Shown here: piece by piece, positions 1 through 12,200 of the stretch
Layout: each line of letters starts with the position of its first letter
How positions within the stretch are numbered: the stretch's first letter is position 1
Assembly (NCBI GenBank): GCA_004194705.1
Contig: SADC01001280.1
Span: 186,001 to 250,000, forward strand
Reading direction: 5' to 3'
Origin: Ditylenchus dipsaci
Taxonomy: Eukaryota; Nematoda; Chromadorea; Rhabditida; Anguinidae
DNA: 64,000 bases
The notes under the pieces: model-generated
Told to the model about the DNA's origin: nothing
Seen by the model: the letters and a program-made list of their open reading frames with translations, nothing else
The model's database searches: none
Program-made: the position numbers and the translations under genes

Positions 1-272
1 AAGGAAAACAAATTTTGGGTAAAAAAAGTAAAACCTCGATATAGTGGCACCTGTTTTCAAAAAGGGGTGCCACTATATCGAGGTTTCACTTTTTTAACCC
101 AAAATTTGTTTTCTTTTCAAAAAACGATCGGCAAAATCGGAATCCTTACGATATTTGCGACCAGACTGTCGTAACAGAATTAATAAAATATTTCGAAAAT
201 TGGGTTTAAAACAATGTCGGACCCTAGGCGAGAATGAACTTTTGGGGGTGCCACTATAGCAAAGTTCGACTG
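1..272. repeat. Foldback MITE, family FB-1 (right part)
   Basis: Near-perfect palindrome centred near base 55: the motif CTCGATATAGTGGCACC is followed by its reverse complement, and the right end carries it again before terminating in GTTCGACTG. The element continues off the left edge. The core segment (AAACGATCGGCAAAATCGG and GTCGGACCCTAGGCGAGAA) recurs near 28.2, 32.2, 50.8, 58.6, 60.9, 62.0 and 63.95 kb. TA target duplications at complete copies and CAGTYRACTC-type ends suggest a Tc1/mariner-pogo (Tigger-like) non-autonomous element. It lies in an intron of the RecQ gene. Confidence 0.8.
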
Positions 273-330
273 TTTAACTCTTTATGAAACTGCAACGGTT
301 CGCCAATAAACATAAATTTTTATTTTACAG

Positions 331-2332
331 GTAAAATTCATTCAAGACTCATTGACAAGCTCGACCAGTTCTCTAAGGTTACTCTATGTAACGCCTGAAA
401 AGTTGGCCAAAAGCAAACTAATTATGAACAAGCTAGAGAAATGTGCTGAGCTTAAGTTGCTAAAAGTAATTTTGAAATATTGCCTTTATTAAATGATTAG
501 AACCATAATTTCGTAGCTGATTGCTGTAGACGAAGTTCATTGTTGCTCACAGTGGGGCCATGACTTTCGACCAGACTACCAGTTCTTGAATGTCCTCAAA
601 CGACAATTTAAAGGGGTGCCCATACTTGGTTTGACAGCAACAGCTACTGCAAATGTCCTAGATGATGTCAAGTCAATTTTGGGAATTCAGGGTCAGTATT
701 CTGGGATATAGAAAGCAGTATTCCAATACTCATTCTTCATTTCAGCAGCCATCACACTAAAAGCTGGTTTCAACCGAGACAACTTGTTCTACGAAGTGAA
801 AGCAAAACCAGCAAGTAATCAGCTGATGGTTGAAGAACTGGTGAACACAATAACCACAGAGTTCCCGAAGCAGAGTGGAATTATCTATTGCTTCTCCAGA
901 AAAGAATGTGAAGACTTGACTAAAGACCTTCGGTATTTACTACTACTAGACTTGGTGTTTCCAAGTTGGTTCATACTGGTGTATTTAGTGCTTACTGTGT
1001 TTATTTAGCTCTCATGGCATCAAAGCAGCATTTTACCACGCTTATGTGGAGTCGGAAGAGAGGCGCGAAGTGCACGAGAAATGGTTGGATGGAAAGTGCA
1101 CGGTTATTGTGGCTACACTCGCCTTTGGTTAGTATTACAAGTGTGTCTCACTTAAACTGTAAATTTTTTATTTTGAGGTATGGGAATAGATAAACCTGAT
1201 GTTCGCTTTGTGATCCATCATTCTCTGGCTAAATCTATGGAAATTACTACCAGGTAAAATCATGTGAAACCTTTAAGATGTCCAAAACAGCTAAAAAAAG
1301 TTTATAAAAAAATTCACCCTGTAAAAACTATTTAAGGAAAGTGGGAGGGCTGGTCGAGACGGCAAACCAGCCAAATGCATTCTGTACTACAAGCTTGCCG
1401 ACTTGTTTCGTCAAAGCACAATGGTTTGCAATGAAAAAACTGGTCTCTCCAACCTTCATTCTATGCTAGCCTACGCTCTCAGGGTAATCGCTTTTAAAAA
1501 CTACAGTTGAATCCGATAAGGCGTCAAAATAATAATCCGTCACTATTTAGACTTTTTAAAACTCTTATTTTGTCATGCATTATGGAAAATCAAAAAATAA
1601 GTTGTCCTTCTGGATAAAAGTCAATGTTTTAGACCAGGAGAGATGATGTCTTATCGGAATTTGACTGTGTTTCAAATATCGAATGTTATTTTAACACTTT
1701 CAGTCAAATGAGTGTCGGAGAGTATGTATTGCTGAGCATTTTGATGAAGCCTGGGACTCTTCATGGTGCAATAAAATGTGCGATAATTGTAAAAATGGCT
1801 GTGTTCAACAAGACGGCAAAGTGGATTGCGCAAAACAATTACTTGCTATACGACAAATAATGGAAGACAAGGTATTTTTTGACAAAATTATGCAAAAATT
1901 ATCAAGTTTTTAAAGCAAAGTCAATCTGAACAAGGAAGAATAACTGGTAATAAACTGGTGGAGCTGCTTCAAAAAACGGAGAAGAGAATATCCAAGACTG
2001 TGCTAGAAAATATTATTGGAAACTTGTTGCTTGAAGGATACTTATGCGAAGACTTCCACTTCACTCCCTACAACATCATCAGCTACATAAGTTTAACAGC
2101 CAGGACCAGGCAATTGACTGAAACTTCAGAGGTAATGCTGAATGTAGATGAAATAGTGTTGAAGACATCAACCACAAGAAAAACTGCTGCAGAATCTAAT
2201 GAAGACAAATCGAAAAAGGCCAAGAAGGCTAGGGTTGAGAGCATTAGTGCAAAAAAGAAGATATTGAAATTATTTGTTTATAAATTAGAAGATCAGCTAA
2301 ATAAAAGTGAACAAAACAGTGTGCCCAAGTGA
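331..2332 (+). CDS. RECQL: RecQ1-type ATP-dependent DNA helicase, 3' part
   Basis: DNA-unwinding enzyme of genome maintenance, nuclear. Exons read as 331-465, 517-691, 746-932, 1009-1127, 1178-1253, 1337-1483, 1704-1871 and 1916-2332 (stop). Visible in order: [11 protein letters not shown], the DEVH box (motif II) with [13 protein letters not shown] (aromatic-rich loop), GLTATAT (motif III), SGIIYCFSR (motif IV), [21 protein letters not shown] (motif V), ESGRAGRDG (motif VI), then the RecQ zinc-binding module ([17 protein letters not shown]) and a winged-helix region ending in a lysine-rich tail. The DEVH box and helicase-zinc-winged-helix order match human RECQL rather than BLM or WRN; no HRDC domain follows. 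The Walker A exon lies off the left edge. One base is missing at about 1240 (GAAATT where GAAAATT would encode MENYYQ), shifting frame just before motif VI. Neighbour exons are intact, so a consensus error is likely. Confidence 0.85.
1504..1667. repeat. Short inverted-repeat element in RecQ intron
   Basis: Left end CAGTTGAATCCGATAAG and right end CTTATCGGAATTTGACTG are imperfect inverted repeats bounding about 164 bp within the intron between helicase exons 6 and 7. The ends resemble other CAGT-starting, TA-targeting elements of this window, but no clean target duplication is seen. Confidence 0.6.
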
Positions 2333-2405
2333 ACCAAACTCCCTCCCCAAAGAAAAGCGACCTATTCGGTATTAATCCACCAAATCAGACCTACTCGGTT
2401 ATAAT

Positions 2406-2880
2406 CAAGGTGGTGACCTCAGCCGGCTGAGGTTAAACTCAGCCATCAGTCGGCTGAGGCTGAAGGCTGAGGTAAAACTTTGAGGCCGGCTGACGGCTGA
2501 GGCTGAGGTAAAAATTTTTACCCGGCTGATGGCTGAGGCTGAGAAAAAATTTCAGACCTCAGCCGGCTGAGGAAAATCTTTGCATCAAATTTTGGAGTTT
2601 CGCGTTTATTTTTAACTGTTTTTCTGACGAGTTCGAAGTGTTCAGTTAATAAAAACTGATTCAGGGATTAAATTTCCTTCCAGGCTACCGCTAATTATTG
2701 AATCTCAGTCAGCCGGCTGAGTTTGAACTCAGCCGGCTGAGTTTAACTCAGCCATCAGCCGGCTGAGGATGAGGCTGAGGTAAAATCTTTGAGCCGGATG
2801 ACGGCTGAGGCTGATGAAAATTTTCAGACCTCAGCCGGCTGGGGCTGATGGCTGACGTAATCGTGAAGTATACCACCCTG
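2406..2880. mobile_element. hAT-like MITE with GGCTGAG-theme interior
   Basis: Ends CAAGGTGGT and ACCACCCTG are inverted repeats, flanked by GTTATAAT (2398-2405) and GTTATAAC (2881-2888), an 8-bp target duplication with one difference, as hAT transposases make. The 475-bp interior is almost wholly iterated GGCTGAGG / CCTCAGCC words, self-complementary at several scales. No coding capacity. Confidence 0.75.
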
Positions 2881-2888
2881 GTTATAAC

Positions 2889-3375
2889 AACCTTAACCAA
2901 CCCCCCCCCCCCTAGAATTGATTTTTTTAGGAGTGGTCGAAAACCATTTTAAGTAATAATTTTGCTATAAAAAGACTAAAAAGTAATTTTAAAAGCATTA
3001 TGGGCTGTATTGGAGGGGAAAAATTTAAAACTAAGATCTCTGATTCAAAAACAGTACTGCGTCGGCAATTTTTATTGCTCTGAAAAAATAACTTAACACA
3101 AAGCAATATAAATCCTTACACGCGTTAATTAAAATTTTTGCGTTTAATAATGTAAGTGAAGCGTTTGTGGATGTGAAGATTCTCTGTTTCATCTAGTCTG
3201 GTGATAGTAATGAGTTCTTTTGTCGATAAATTAGACTTAGGAGAGAACGGCATGAGCTTCGTCTTGCATCGTAATTTGAAGCTGTAGTACACTTTTTTAG
3301 TAGCTAATATCAAGCGCTAAAACATTTTCTTACGTATCCAAGGTGTCAGTATGAAGGCGGGGGAATTTTTTTTAA
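2889..3375. other. Intergenic, no gene seen
   Basis: AT-rich spacer with a 12-base C run near 2902. A 62-codon minus-strand frame at 3125-3313 has no recognisable motif and is not called. Confidence 0.5.
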
Positions 3376-3610
3376 TGGTGCATTTTTGTATAGCATCCGC
3401 AGGTTCCAAATTAAAGTGGTTGCCCGGGATTTCGAGAAGTAACTATTGAAGTTATCATCTGCATACAGCTTTTGTTTGGTTCACATAATTTTTATTTCAA
3501 GATGTATGTTAGTACTGAAAATAACCGCTTATTCAAAATTTGCACTGTCACGCGGGATGGGGGCAACCACTTTCACATGAAGCCTGCGGATGCTATACAA
3601 GAATAAACCA
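3376..3610. repeat. Inverted-repeat MITE
   Basis: TGGTGCATTTTTGTATAGCA at the left and TGCTATACAAGAATAAACCA at the right pair as about 20-28 bp arms; a second pair of inner arms contains GTGGTTGCCC / GGGCAACCAC. The centre is AT-rich and non-coding. Confidence 0.7.
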
Positions 3611-3772
3611 TTTGAAAAAAAAATTCGGCTACTTTTTTTAGTCTGACTTTTCAATAAAATTTTGAAAAAAAATCAACAGTTAACACGTATAAATGCTTGT
3701 ATCTTTCATGTTTTGAAATGAAAATATTTGGAATCACTTTAAAAAAGAAGTAGCGTCTTTATGCAATAAGCA

Positions 3773-4551
3773 TCAAAAAATTTTTTTTACCGATTCCAGT
3801 TGTTTGATTAATTCATAGAATTGCTCTTCGGGCCAGACATCCACACATATATGTTGACTATTTAAAACCTTCTGGTCAACGGAATGCAAAAATTCAACAA
3901 AACATTTTAAGTCAGACGCATAGTCAACAGCACATTCTAAAAAACTTTTACAGCTAGTCAGCTGGGTGATTCCTTTTACTTCAAAAGAAATTTTACATAG
4001 GTAACTTAGTTTTAGCTTGAATAATTTGCACTCAATCAAGTCAATAGGCCAGTCAAAAAAAGTTGCATTCAATAATTGTTTTGCAGATACTTTGTTTCGC
4101 ACATCCAAGTTGCAAAATTTGACTTTGACAATACCATAGTCCTGCCAAAGTAGCTTAAATATGGCAAATATCTTCGGATTATAGAGTCTGAATAAAAACG
4201 AACATCTAGTAGGATGCAAGTCTTGGCACATCGAACATGCAATAGTTTTACACCTGGTTTTATTTGCTCAAAGGAAGTGTTTGAGAGGCAATGAGCTAAA
4301 CACAGCCATTTCTGGAGAAGAAAATGAGCTCTGTATAGAGTAACATCATTTTTCTTGTCAGAGTTGTAGATTGAGATCTGATCCACGAGCGTACAAAGCT
4401 CTAATTTATGAATCACGTGAAAAGGAGAAGTTAGAAAATGTGTGTGAATTATATTAAAATACTGACGAGTTACTAATGAAAAACGGTATAATTGTTTGCG
4501 ATTGAAAAAAGCAAATGTATTGCATAAGTGCTCAACTGTAAAAGTAGTCAT
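3773..4551 (-). pseudogene. F-box-like protein, frame-shifted
   Basis: Two overlapping minus-strand frames (4551-4069 and 4231-3773) together look like one protein of about 250 residues. The first 50 residues fit an F-box: an IPMTTFTVEHLCNTFAFF stretch, then NRKQLYRFSLVTRQYFNII, with the usual spacing of hydrophobic positions and an NRRQL-like motif common in worm F-box proteins. The remainder is leucine/phenylalanine-rich without a named domain. F-box proteins act as substrate adaptors of SCF ubiquitin ligases. No pair of GT-AG sites joins the frames in phase, so one base is missing or extra near 4230-4270; this may be assembly error or decay. A TTTTTTTTTCAG lies just upstream of the start, so an earlier exon is possible. 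Confidence 0.5.
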
Positions 4552-5034
4552 TGGTATGTTGAATGAACTGAAAAAAAAAATATACTTATTTCTGATATGT
4601 GCTTCTTAGTATTCAGAGAACAAATCAATAAGTAAAAAAATAGACAACAAATTGCATAATTACATGTTTAAAGTTTAAACATGAAATTATTGCTGCAACT
4701 TTGCTGTTTTGTATTAATACACAACGCCAAATAATTTTGCTGCATTTCAGCAAATTTGCTGTTTTTGCGAACCATGGTTTAAACCAGAATTAAAAAAGCA
4801 CATTATTAATTGAAAGTTTAAATTAGAGACACAAATAAAAAATATATTCCTGTCACCCTCTCGGTCAGGTCAAATTTTTACCGCAATTCTTTTGCGATCT
4901 TGTTGATCTGAGCAGTCAGAAAAATTAATTGACTATAAAAGTTTAAAACCATTGAAAAATAATTTAGTTTGAAAGAAAGGGACTAATAATCTAGGGAAAG
5001 TTCTCTTTATTATCCATCCGAAATCAGTTATCTA

Positions 5035-5830
5035 CGGGGTTGTCCAAATTTTTTAACTATTTCTTTTGCTCATAACTTTTTTAATATGCGCTGTTTCGAC
5101 GAGTCCTTTTTTGTTGGATGAAGGAGGTGATAGAAATTTGTTTGATGTCTTATTAGTCATTGTACGATGAAAAAAATTTGATTTTTGATAGATAGATCGG
5201 TTAAAGATTTTGCTGGTTTTTTAGGAAAAATGGCTTATTCATGTTGTATTAAACAGGAACGAAAATCCACATAAAACTTATTTTATTAACAAAGATTGAT
5301 CATAATAAAGCTTAGCGTCTTTTGGTACACCTATATGCTTGCTTAACACTCAGTTCTCAAAGCTATGTAGACAGTTTTTGTAAGAGTTGAGTGCCGATTC
5401 ACTCTTTGCTTATAATCTATTTTTCCTAAAAACTCAACCAAATTTTTAACCGACCATCAAAATCCCAATTTCCATCGTAAACTAACTGGGGTGCTTGTCT
5501 AGTTGGGACCCCCCTCAAGACTAACACAAGAGTAGTAACAAAACCATTTATTCGCAAACATACAACAATACAATTTGTGACCACAAATGGAACATAATAT
5601 CTTCTCCTTTAAATTTCTACGTCAGACGAAATGAGAGATGTAGCTACGGAAAACGGATCGGTTGGGAGGAGGGGGGGGATGGTCCCAACTAGACAAGTAT
5701 CCTGACTGGTAAGGTGTCAAACGAATTCCTATCACCTCCTTTATCGAGAGAAAAAAAGATCTTGTCGGAATAGCGCATATTCGAAAAGTTATGAGCAAAA
5801 GGAATGGTTAAAAAATTTTGGACGACCCTG
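5035..5830. mobile_element. Long-terminal-inverted-repeat MITE
   Basis: CGGGGTTGTCCAAATTTTTT at the left end is mirrored by AAAAAATTTTGGACGACCCTG at the right; arms of well over 100 bp continue through AACTTTTTTAATATGCGC and GCGCATATTCGAAAAGTT. No open frame inside. The end sequence is related to the CAGGGTGGTCC element at 62267-62624, which has TA flanks, suggesting a Tc1/mariner-type origin. Confidence 0.7.
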
Positions 5831-6267
5831 TTTACCTCGATGGTATTATGCAGAAGAAGCGCCTAATTTTTTTTAATTTTTAATTTTTTCAGTTTTTTTC
5901 ATTATAGTTTAGCGTGGAACCTCGTATTTCTAACAATCTTTCAAATTCCATTGAATAATTTCACACTTTTAGAGGTTAAGCGGTCTAAATGAATTAAGTT
6001 GTTAAAACCCTAAATTTCTACATTTCTAAATTTATTCAATAGAGTTTGACATCTTGCTGGAAAGCTGGGAATTATTGCACTTACTAACACCTCAAAACAT
6101 CGAATATTTTAAATTTTGAAAATTGATTTTTTGCTGATAATTATTGTTGTAGAAAAATATTTTTGATTGAAATTCATTTCTTTTCTTTTGTACCTTGGTT
6201 TTCAAGGGTTTTAAATATGTTTATGCCTCAATATAAAAATGACTGATCTAAAATAAAGACACCTAGA

Positions 6268-6381
6268 CATACTTACGCGACAATTCACTCCCATGACAAT
6301 TCACGTCCTTGGACAATTCACGCCCATGACAATTCACGTCCCTGAATAAAATCGCCGAATTTCTCCAGTCGCGTAAGTATG
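6268..6381. mobile_element. Small hAT-like element with GACAATTCAC repeats
   Basis: Fourteen-base inverted ends CATACTTACGCGAC / GTCGCGTAAGTATG flank five near-copies of GACAATTCACGYCC. The flanks CACCTAGA and CACTCTAGA are similar but not exact. The same word (reverse-complemented) makes up the array at about 48300-48470. Confidence 0.55.
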
Positions 6382-7166
6382 CACTCTAGATACACTCTTT
6401 TACTTTTGGAGCCAGGTTTTGTTGTTGTATCCGTTAATAATTGGTGAAAAGAAATTTGTTACACTAAATAGGTTGTTGTGGTTGAAGAAGGCATAATAAA
6501 ATTAAGATACCCCACGAAGGCATAATAAAATTATTCTGGCATGAAATTTGTGATTTTTTGTTTTTAAAAAATATCGACCTTAGGGGTTCAAGTACAACAG
6601 TTCCGAAAGCCGATATCATGGGCTACATAATTATTTTATATTACTTTGCTGCTGTATTACTTTATTTTGAAATTTTATGAAATTTGTGTAACCATAATCA
6701 CATGGCTATGTGATAGCTCATGCAAATATACACACTTATTAAATGAGTGTACAAAATATTTAAAAAATGGCTGCAAAATCAAATCGATGCCAGAGTGACA
6801 GTGAAATTTGAAAAAAGTTGCTTTTGTATTTCTTATATATTTGCGTCAACATAATATTTTCTTGAGTCAAACTTTGACACAAACTTAGATACAACGATTT
6901 ATGTGTTGGTTTTAATGGCGGCAAAGATACCCCACCTACCTTTTCTTGCAATAGCTGAAACAAAAAGCCTATATTTTGTATAAGAAAATCCAGTTTGTTT
7001 GTAAAGAAAGGGAGTTGCCTGTGTTTAGAGCTTTGTTTGCACTAGCTAACTAATGATTTGTCCTATCTCACCCACACTTTTGCTTAAGCTTTAACTTGTT
7101 CTCGCTTTAGTCTGTTATTAGCCATTTACTACTTCTACAAGTCTATTCCTAACCCAGCTCTCAAAT
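6382..7166. other. Intergenic upstream of troponin T
   Basis: AT-rich, with duplicated CACGAAGGCATAATAAAATTA words near 6487-6535. No coding frame with recognisable content. It presumably holds the troponin T promoter, but no defined site is visible. Confidence 0.4.
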
Positions 7167-9105
7167 ATGTCAGACGATGAAGAATAGTAATTTTTTACTT
7201 TTTTTTATCTGTTTTATATAAAATTTGTGTTCGCAGTGAAGAAGAAGAGGTGGAGAATGAAGAAGAGGAGGAGGACAACAAAAGTGTTAAGAGTGCCGCA
7301 TCTTCTGCCCCCGAGCCACTTAAGTAGTTTTTGATTACTTTTTAAAGACATAACATATTTTCTGTTAATAATGATCGGCCCTATCTTTAAACAGCCATGA
7401 AATTTTTAAGAATTTCGTCTCCAGAAGAATTTCGTCCTAACTTTAAAGAATGGTAGACCTAATTAATGATGAAAACGTGATAAAAGCAAGCTGATTTTTT
7501 TCTTTAAGTCACAGAAACACTTTTTCTATTTTTAAAAAGGATCGTTAGCAAAAAGGCTCATATTCAAAATGTTCGGATGAATCCGGGCTGAAAAATGCTT
7601 GGCTTATTTAACGAGAAGTAGGGTGCTTCTTATTTAGATACAAGCGCTCATTGTCTACAAGAACTGATACAGTGGATGAGTCTAACTTAAATGAGGCTGA
7701 AAAAGCTATGATTGTAAGTTACTTGTGGTTTCAACACAAACACAAAAAAACCTTTACCCTAATTCTAGGCTTCGAAAAAGCGTCATGATGACGATGAAGC
7801 GATCAAAATTCAGGAGTATGAAGCCCGTCGTCGAAATGAACGTGAAAAAGAGGAAGAAGAATTACGTATTTTGAAGGAAAAGCAGGAGCAACGAAGAATT
7901 CAACGGGAGGAAGAAGAGCGAGAACAAGCTGAGCGAAGGATGCAAGAAGAGGAGCGACGCAGGGTGGAAGAGGTAATACTCCTCCCTAATTTGTTAATTT
8001 CCTCAACAATTTCTTTGAGGAAGAGAGAAAGGCTCGCATAGAAGAAGAACGTAAGAAAAAAGAAGATGCCATAAAAAAGAGACAACAACTCATGGGTGCT
8101 CAATTTGTGCCCTCAGCGGCGGGCGCTGGAGGCCGAAACTTTGTAATTCCTGAGAAGAAGGACAAAGGAGACAAGTTTGGCAATATTGTGCAAGCCAAAC
8201 AAGTGAAAAAGACAATAAATATATCATGATCCAATAAATTACAGTTTTAGGAAATGGGATTGACCATCAAACAGCAAGACGATGCAAAGGTAAACCAAAT
8301 TTAGTTTTCGAATTTTCATCAAAATAGCACTTGCATAAAATTTTTAATAAAAGTTCTCACTAGGAAATATTTGACATTTAAGTCTATCACAAATTCTTCC
8401 TGCATTTTTTCAAGCTTTGACCAAAAATTCAAAAACTTAAACAACTTTTTTTCAATTTGTTTTTTTTTGTAAAATTCATTTCATTACGGCATTTTTTTGA
8501 CAATTTTTTAAGATTAAAAAGAATAGTTTAGCAAACTTTCTTGGCTACACTAGTCAAAGCTCTGACATCAGTGATTTCTCAGGAGATGACCTGAAAGGCA
8601 AACTCAAAGAAATGCACCAACGAATTTGCAAGCTGGAAACAGAAAAGTATGACTTGGAAAAGCGACATGAGCGTCAAGAATATGACGTAAGAACATCACT
8701 TTTTGCTGTATAGCACACATAATATGCACCTTCTTATTTAAGTTAAAAGAGTTGAATGCTCGCCAAAGTCAAATAGTGCGCAACCGAGCCATCAACAAAG
8801 GTGTAGATCCTAGTGAAATTAGCTCTCGATATCCAGTAATTTAATTTGGAAATTGAAAATTGATAACAAAAATATTGCATTTAAGCCCAAAATTTCCGTA
8901 GCCAGCAAATATGACCGACAGACTGACCGTGGGAATTTCACCGAACGTCGTAAAAAGTTTGACAAGGTTTGAAAGCATTGTAATATTTATAAGTTAAAAC
9001 TTAATATTTTTTTAGAAAGGGGCGTTTCCGTGCTTTCCCAACGTGCCTCCACCAACCACCATACTAGAATTTAAATTGGCCGCGACTGAGGAAGAAGATG
9101 AGTAG
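7167..9105 (+). CDS. Troponin T, complete
   Basis: Tropomyosin-anchoring subunit of the muscle troponin complex. Ten exons read in uninterrupted phase: 7167-7186, 7237-7323, 7638-7713, 7769-7972, 8020-8202, 8251-8289, 8513-8686, 8743-8835, 8886-8966, 9016-9105, giving 348 residues. The start is chosen because [19 protein letters not shown] is the typical acidic N terminus. Then follow [20 protein letters not shown] and a long charged helix (tropomyosin-binding T1), [17 protein letters not shown], and the conserved T2 coiled coil [20 protein letters not shown] followed by [16 protein letters not shown]. The C-terminal [12 protein letters not shown]...F(T)ERRKKFD and acidic end resemble C. elegans MUP-2-type troponin T. 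Charged stretches have no frameshifts. A small set of introns could allow alternative splicing, but no mutually exclusive exon pair is visible. Confidence 0.93.
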
Positions 9106-9297
9106 TCATAGTAGTTCTCGATCAAATGTTAAAAATGAATCTAATAACTTTTATCTAGCAAAATAAAAAAAACATTTAACAATAAGAAATATATGTTAAC
9201 AGACATAACTCTCGAAAATTCGCACTTTTGAGGACTGACCTTAGAGTGCCAAATCATGGGAGTGTGGAATTATGAAGAGTTTATTGTATTTTAAAAA

Positions 9298-12200
9298 TCA
9301 TACACAACAAACAAATCTAGCATAAGCTGAATTATAGACACATCTAGAGTCAGCTGGACAATCTTCATTCGTATTTTTACGACAGAAAATTGGCTGATTA
9401 GTTTTAGAATTAAGCGCTACAACCCATCCTGGAGGACATGTTTCTTTTGGTCGACTTTGAGTTGTCTAAATTTTTTTATATTGAATAATTAAAGAAGTCA
9501 AGTTTACTTCAAAGACTGCGTAATCCTTTTCCTTCATAGATATTGGACTAACATCTGGACAGCATTGAAACCGGTATAAACCACTATTGAATTCACATTT
9601 GTACTGCTTTGGACAATAAGGTGGTGTTTCAAATTCCATCCTCTCATCATCATCTCCATATTCCACCTCTACTTGGAGTGAACACCTCCTTACCTGTCCA
9701 GCAGCATTCTTATATGGTTGATCCCCGTTTTCACATGCTTCTAGATATTAAAACTAATAATTTTTGCAATGTTTTAAAGCCTAACCAACCTTTTGATCCA
9801 AAACAAAAGGTGGGGCGAGAGTTGAGGTAGGATGATGCTGCGGGTAATATATTTGACAACAAAAACCAATTGCAAAGGATTTGTATTGAAAGCAATCAAA
9901 AGCTGTAGGGCATGTTTTAAACTGAGATTTTTGTGGACTTTTCAGATTTTTGGTTTCTATTGAACATGTCATTGGGTATTGCTGGGCACTGACCACATAG
10001 GGTTCTGAGTGCGACAATGCACAAACATCTGTTTCTAAAAACACCAAAAGCTAGTCCTAGCTAACTGTGAGCAAGAATCTACCTGGTCTAGGGCAGCAGA
10101 CCCCTCCATGGCTATTTTCTAGGCACAAATATCCTGCCGGACATATTTGTCCTTTACGAGATCCTTTATTTTGCAAACTACATTTCATGGTCTTTTGTTT
10201 GGTAATACAAGTGGGGAGCCGATTGGACAAGTTACTAAATTACTTGTTCAGTCTAAAAGTCTAAAAGTCAAAAAGCAGCAAACTGACTAGTTTCCTGGCA
10301 CATTTCCATGCATTGCTGTTCATCCTCAAATCTATTATCGCTCCTTGGTTGCCAGAGCAGCCAGTGTATGTGAAGCTTTCACATCTGCCCATATATTTGT
10401 TGAAGTAAAAAGCGGTCTGCGGAGGACTAGCCAAACATTGCAACCCTGTGTTCATCGCTTGTGAACAAATATTTTCTTTGGTTGGACAACATAAACTAAA
10501 GTTGAATCTTCGCAAGCAGGAAAAACCATCTGGACATCTTTTTTCTTCAGTGCATTTCACAGCTTTAGCGTTCTCATCCAGTAAACTAATTCCGTGGTTG
10601 CAAAGACCTTAAAACACTATTTTCCATAATCGCATAAATATTTTGAATTAATTTAAGAATTACCTGCAACTGGGTCCATGCTACAACAAGTGCCTGTCAA
10701 AGTATTGCAATAGAAAGGTTCTGGACAGCCTTCTTCAACGTTGCACTGAATCTTTTGGTTGGTTAGAGGATCCACCAAAGCTCCATTGTTTGAACCGCAA
10801 ACTATCAATTGAATAAAAAAATTAAGCAAAAATTTTTCACAAAAAAAACTACCATCAGTGATTCCACAGCAGAGTCCTGAATCAGCCATATCAGATTTGT
10901 AACAATGAAAGCCAGGGGGACAGTCATTTGATTTTGTTACATTGCACTCATATACAGGCGTCTCATTTAGCGGATCTTTGAATGGCTGGACACCATTAGG
11001 GCACTTCATATTTTCCTGCACTGCCTCATGTTTTTCTATTTTTTCAACTTTTTTGGGTCGACTTTTGACTGAATTTGACCCTTTTGTTCTATTTTTTAAA
11101 GAACTCAAACTTCTGTTGCTGGCACTTTCCATGTAAATAACAACAGAAGTTTCCACGAATCCTTCGGAGTCATCAGGGTCCTTGGATATCATGTAAGCAT
11201 CTTGGCAACAGTGGTAGTCTCCCAAGTCAAAAACACAAACAGCATTTCGGGATTGACAAGCTCCATAGAGGCTGGGCAAACATTCTTTTAGACGGTGTAT
11301 GCCATCAACTTCTACAGTCATGGGTCGGGTGCTGGGCGGACAATTGACAAAATTGTAGTCTAAGCGTTGGCAACATACACCAAACTTTTCTTTTATTGAA
11401 GAAAATGTGCACCGAAAGTCTCGGTGTTGGCAGTCATCATCCATTTGACCATCCTAAAATGTCACAATACGCATATCGTATTTCCTAATAATTGCCGTAT
11501 TTCCCTCACATATTCTTTTTCTATTCCAAATCGTGTTCTTGTTATTTTTGACTAACTTTTCTGGACAGCTAGTGGGCAACTTGCCCCTGAGACAGTAGCT
11601 AACAAGGGAACCACGCGAACTTTTTTTCACTCGTAAATTAGAGTTTGGTATCATTGGATAGCCAGTATACGACTTTCAATCAAATTCGTTGAGATCTCGG
11701 GCCCATAGGCCAAAAAGTTGGGATGAGAAGGCTAGTAAAATATTTAAAAACCACAGGGGGACCAAGGCATTTTTAAATTTTAAAAGGGACTTTCTGGGTC
11801 ATAGGTTCACACCTTGTTTTTTTGCTTTAACTTTTTCTCATGCTCTTATAATTTTGATAGATAGCTAAGAGGCTGATGATCATTTTGACACCCATACTTC
11901 TGAATAGAAGTGGGTAAAAATAGGATGTGCACCCAGTAGTATTCGAACCTGTGACCTAGTTATAAAGCCACCTGAGGTTTTCCAGTTCTTTACTAGCATT
12001 CTCATCCCATCTTTTTGGCCTATGGGCACGAGATCTCACCGAATTTGATTGAAAGTCGTATATTGGCTATCTAATGAGACCAAACTCCAATTTACGAGTA
12101 AAAAACAAGTTCGCCAGGTTCACTTGTAAGACAAGATGCTACACTTTGAAAGATATGTTGCCTAATAACTATCTAAGAAACTAAACCAGAACGGAAAGCC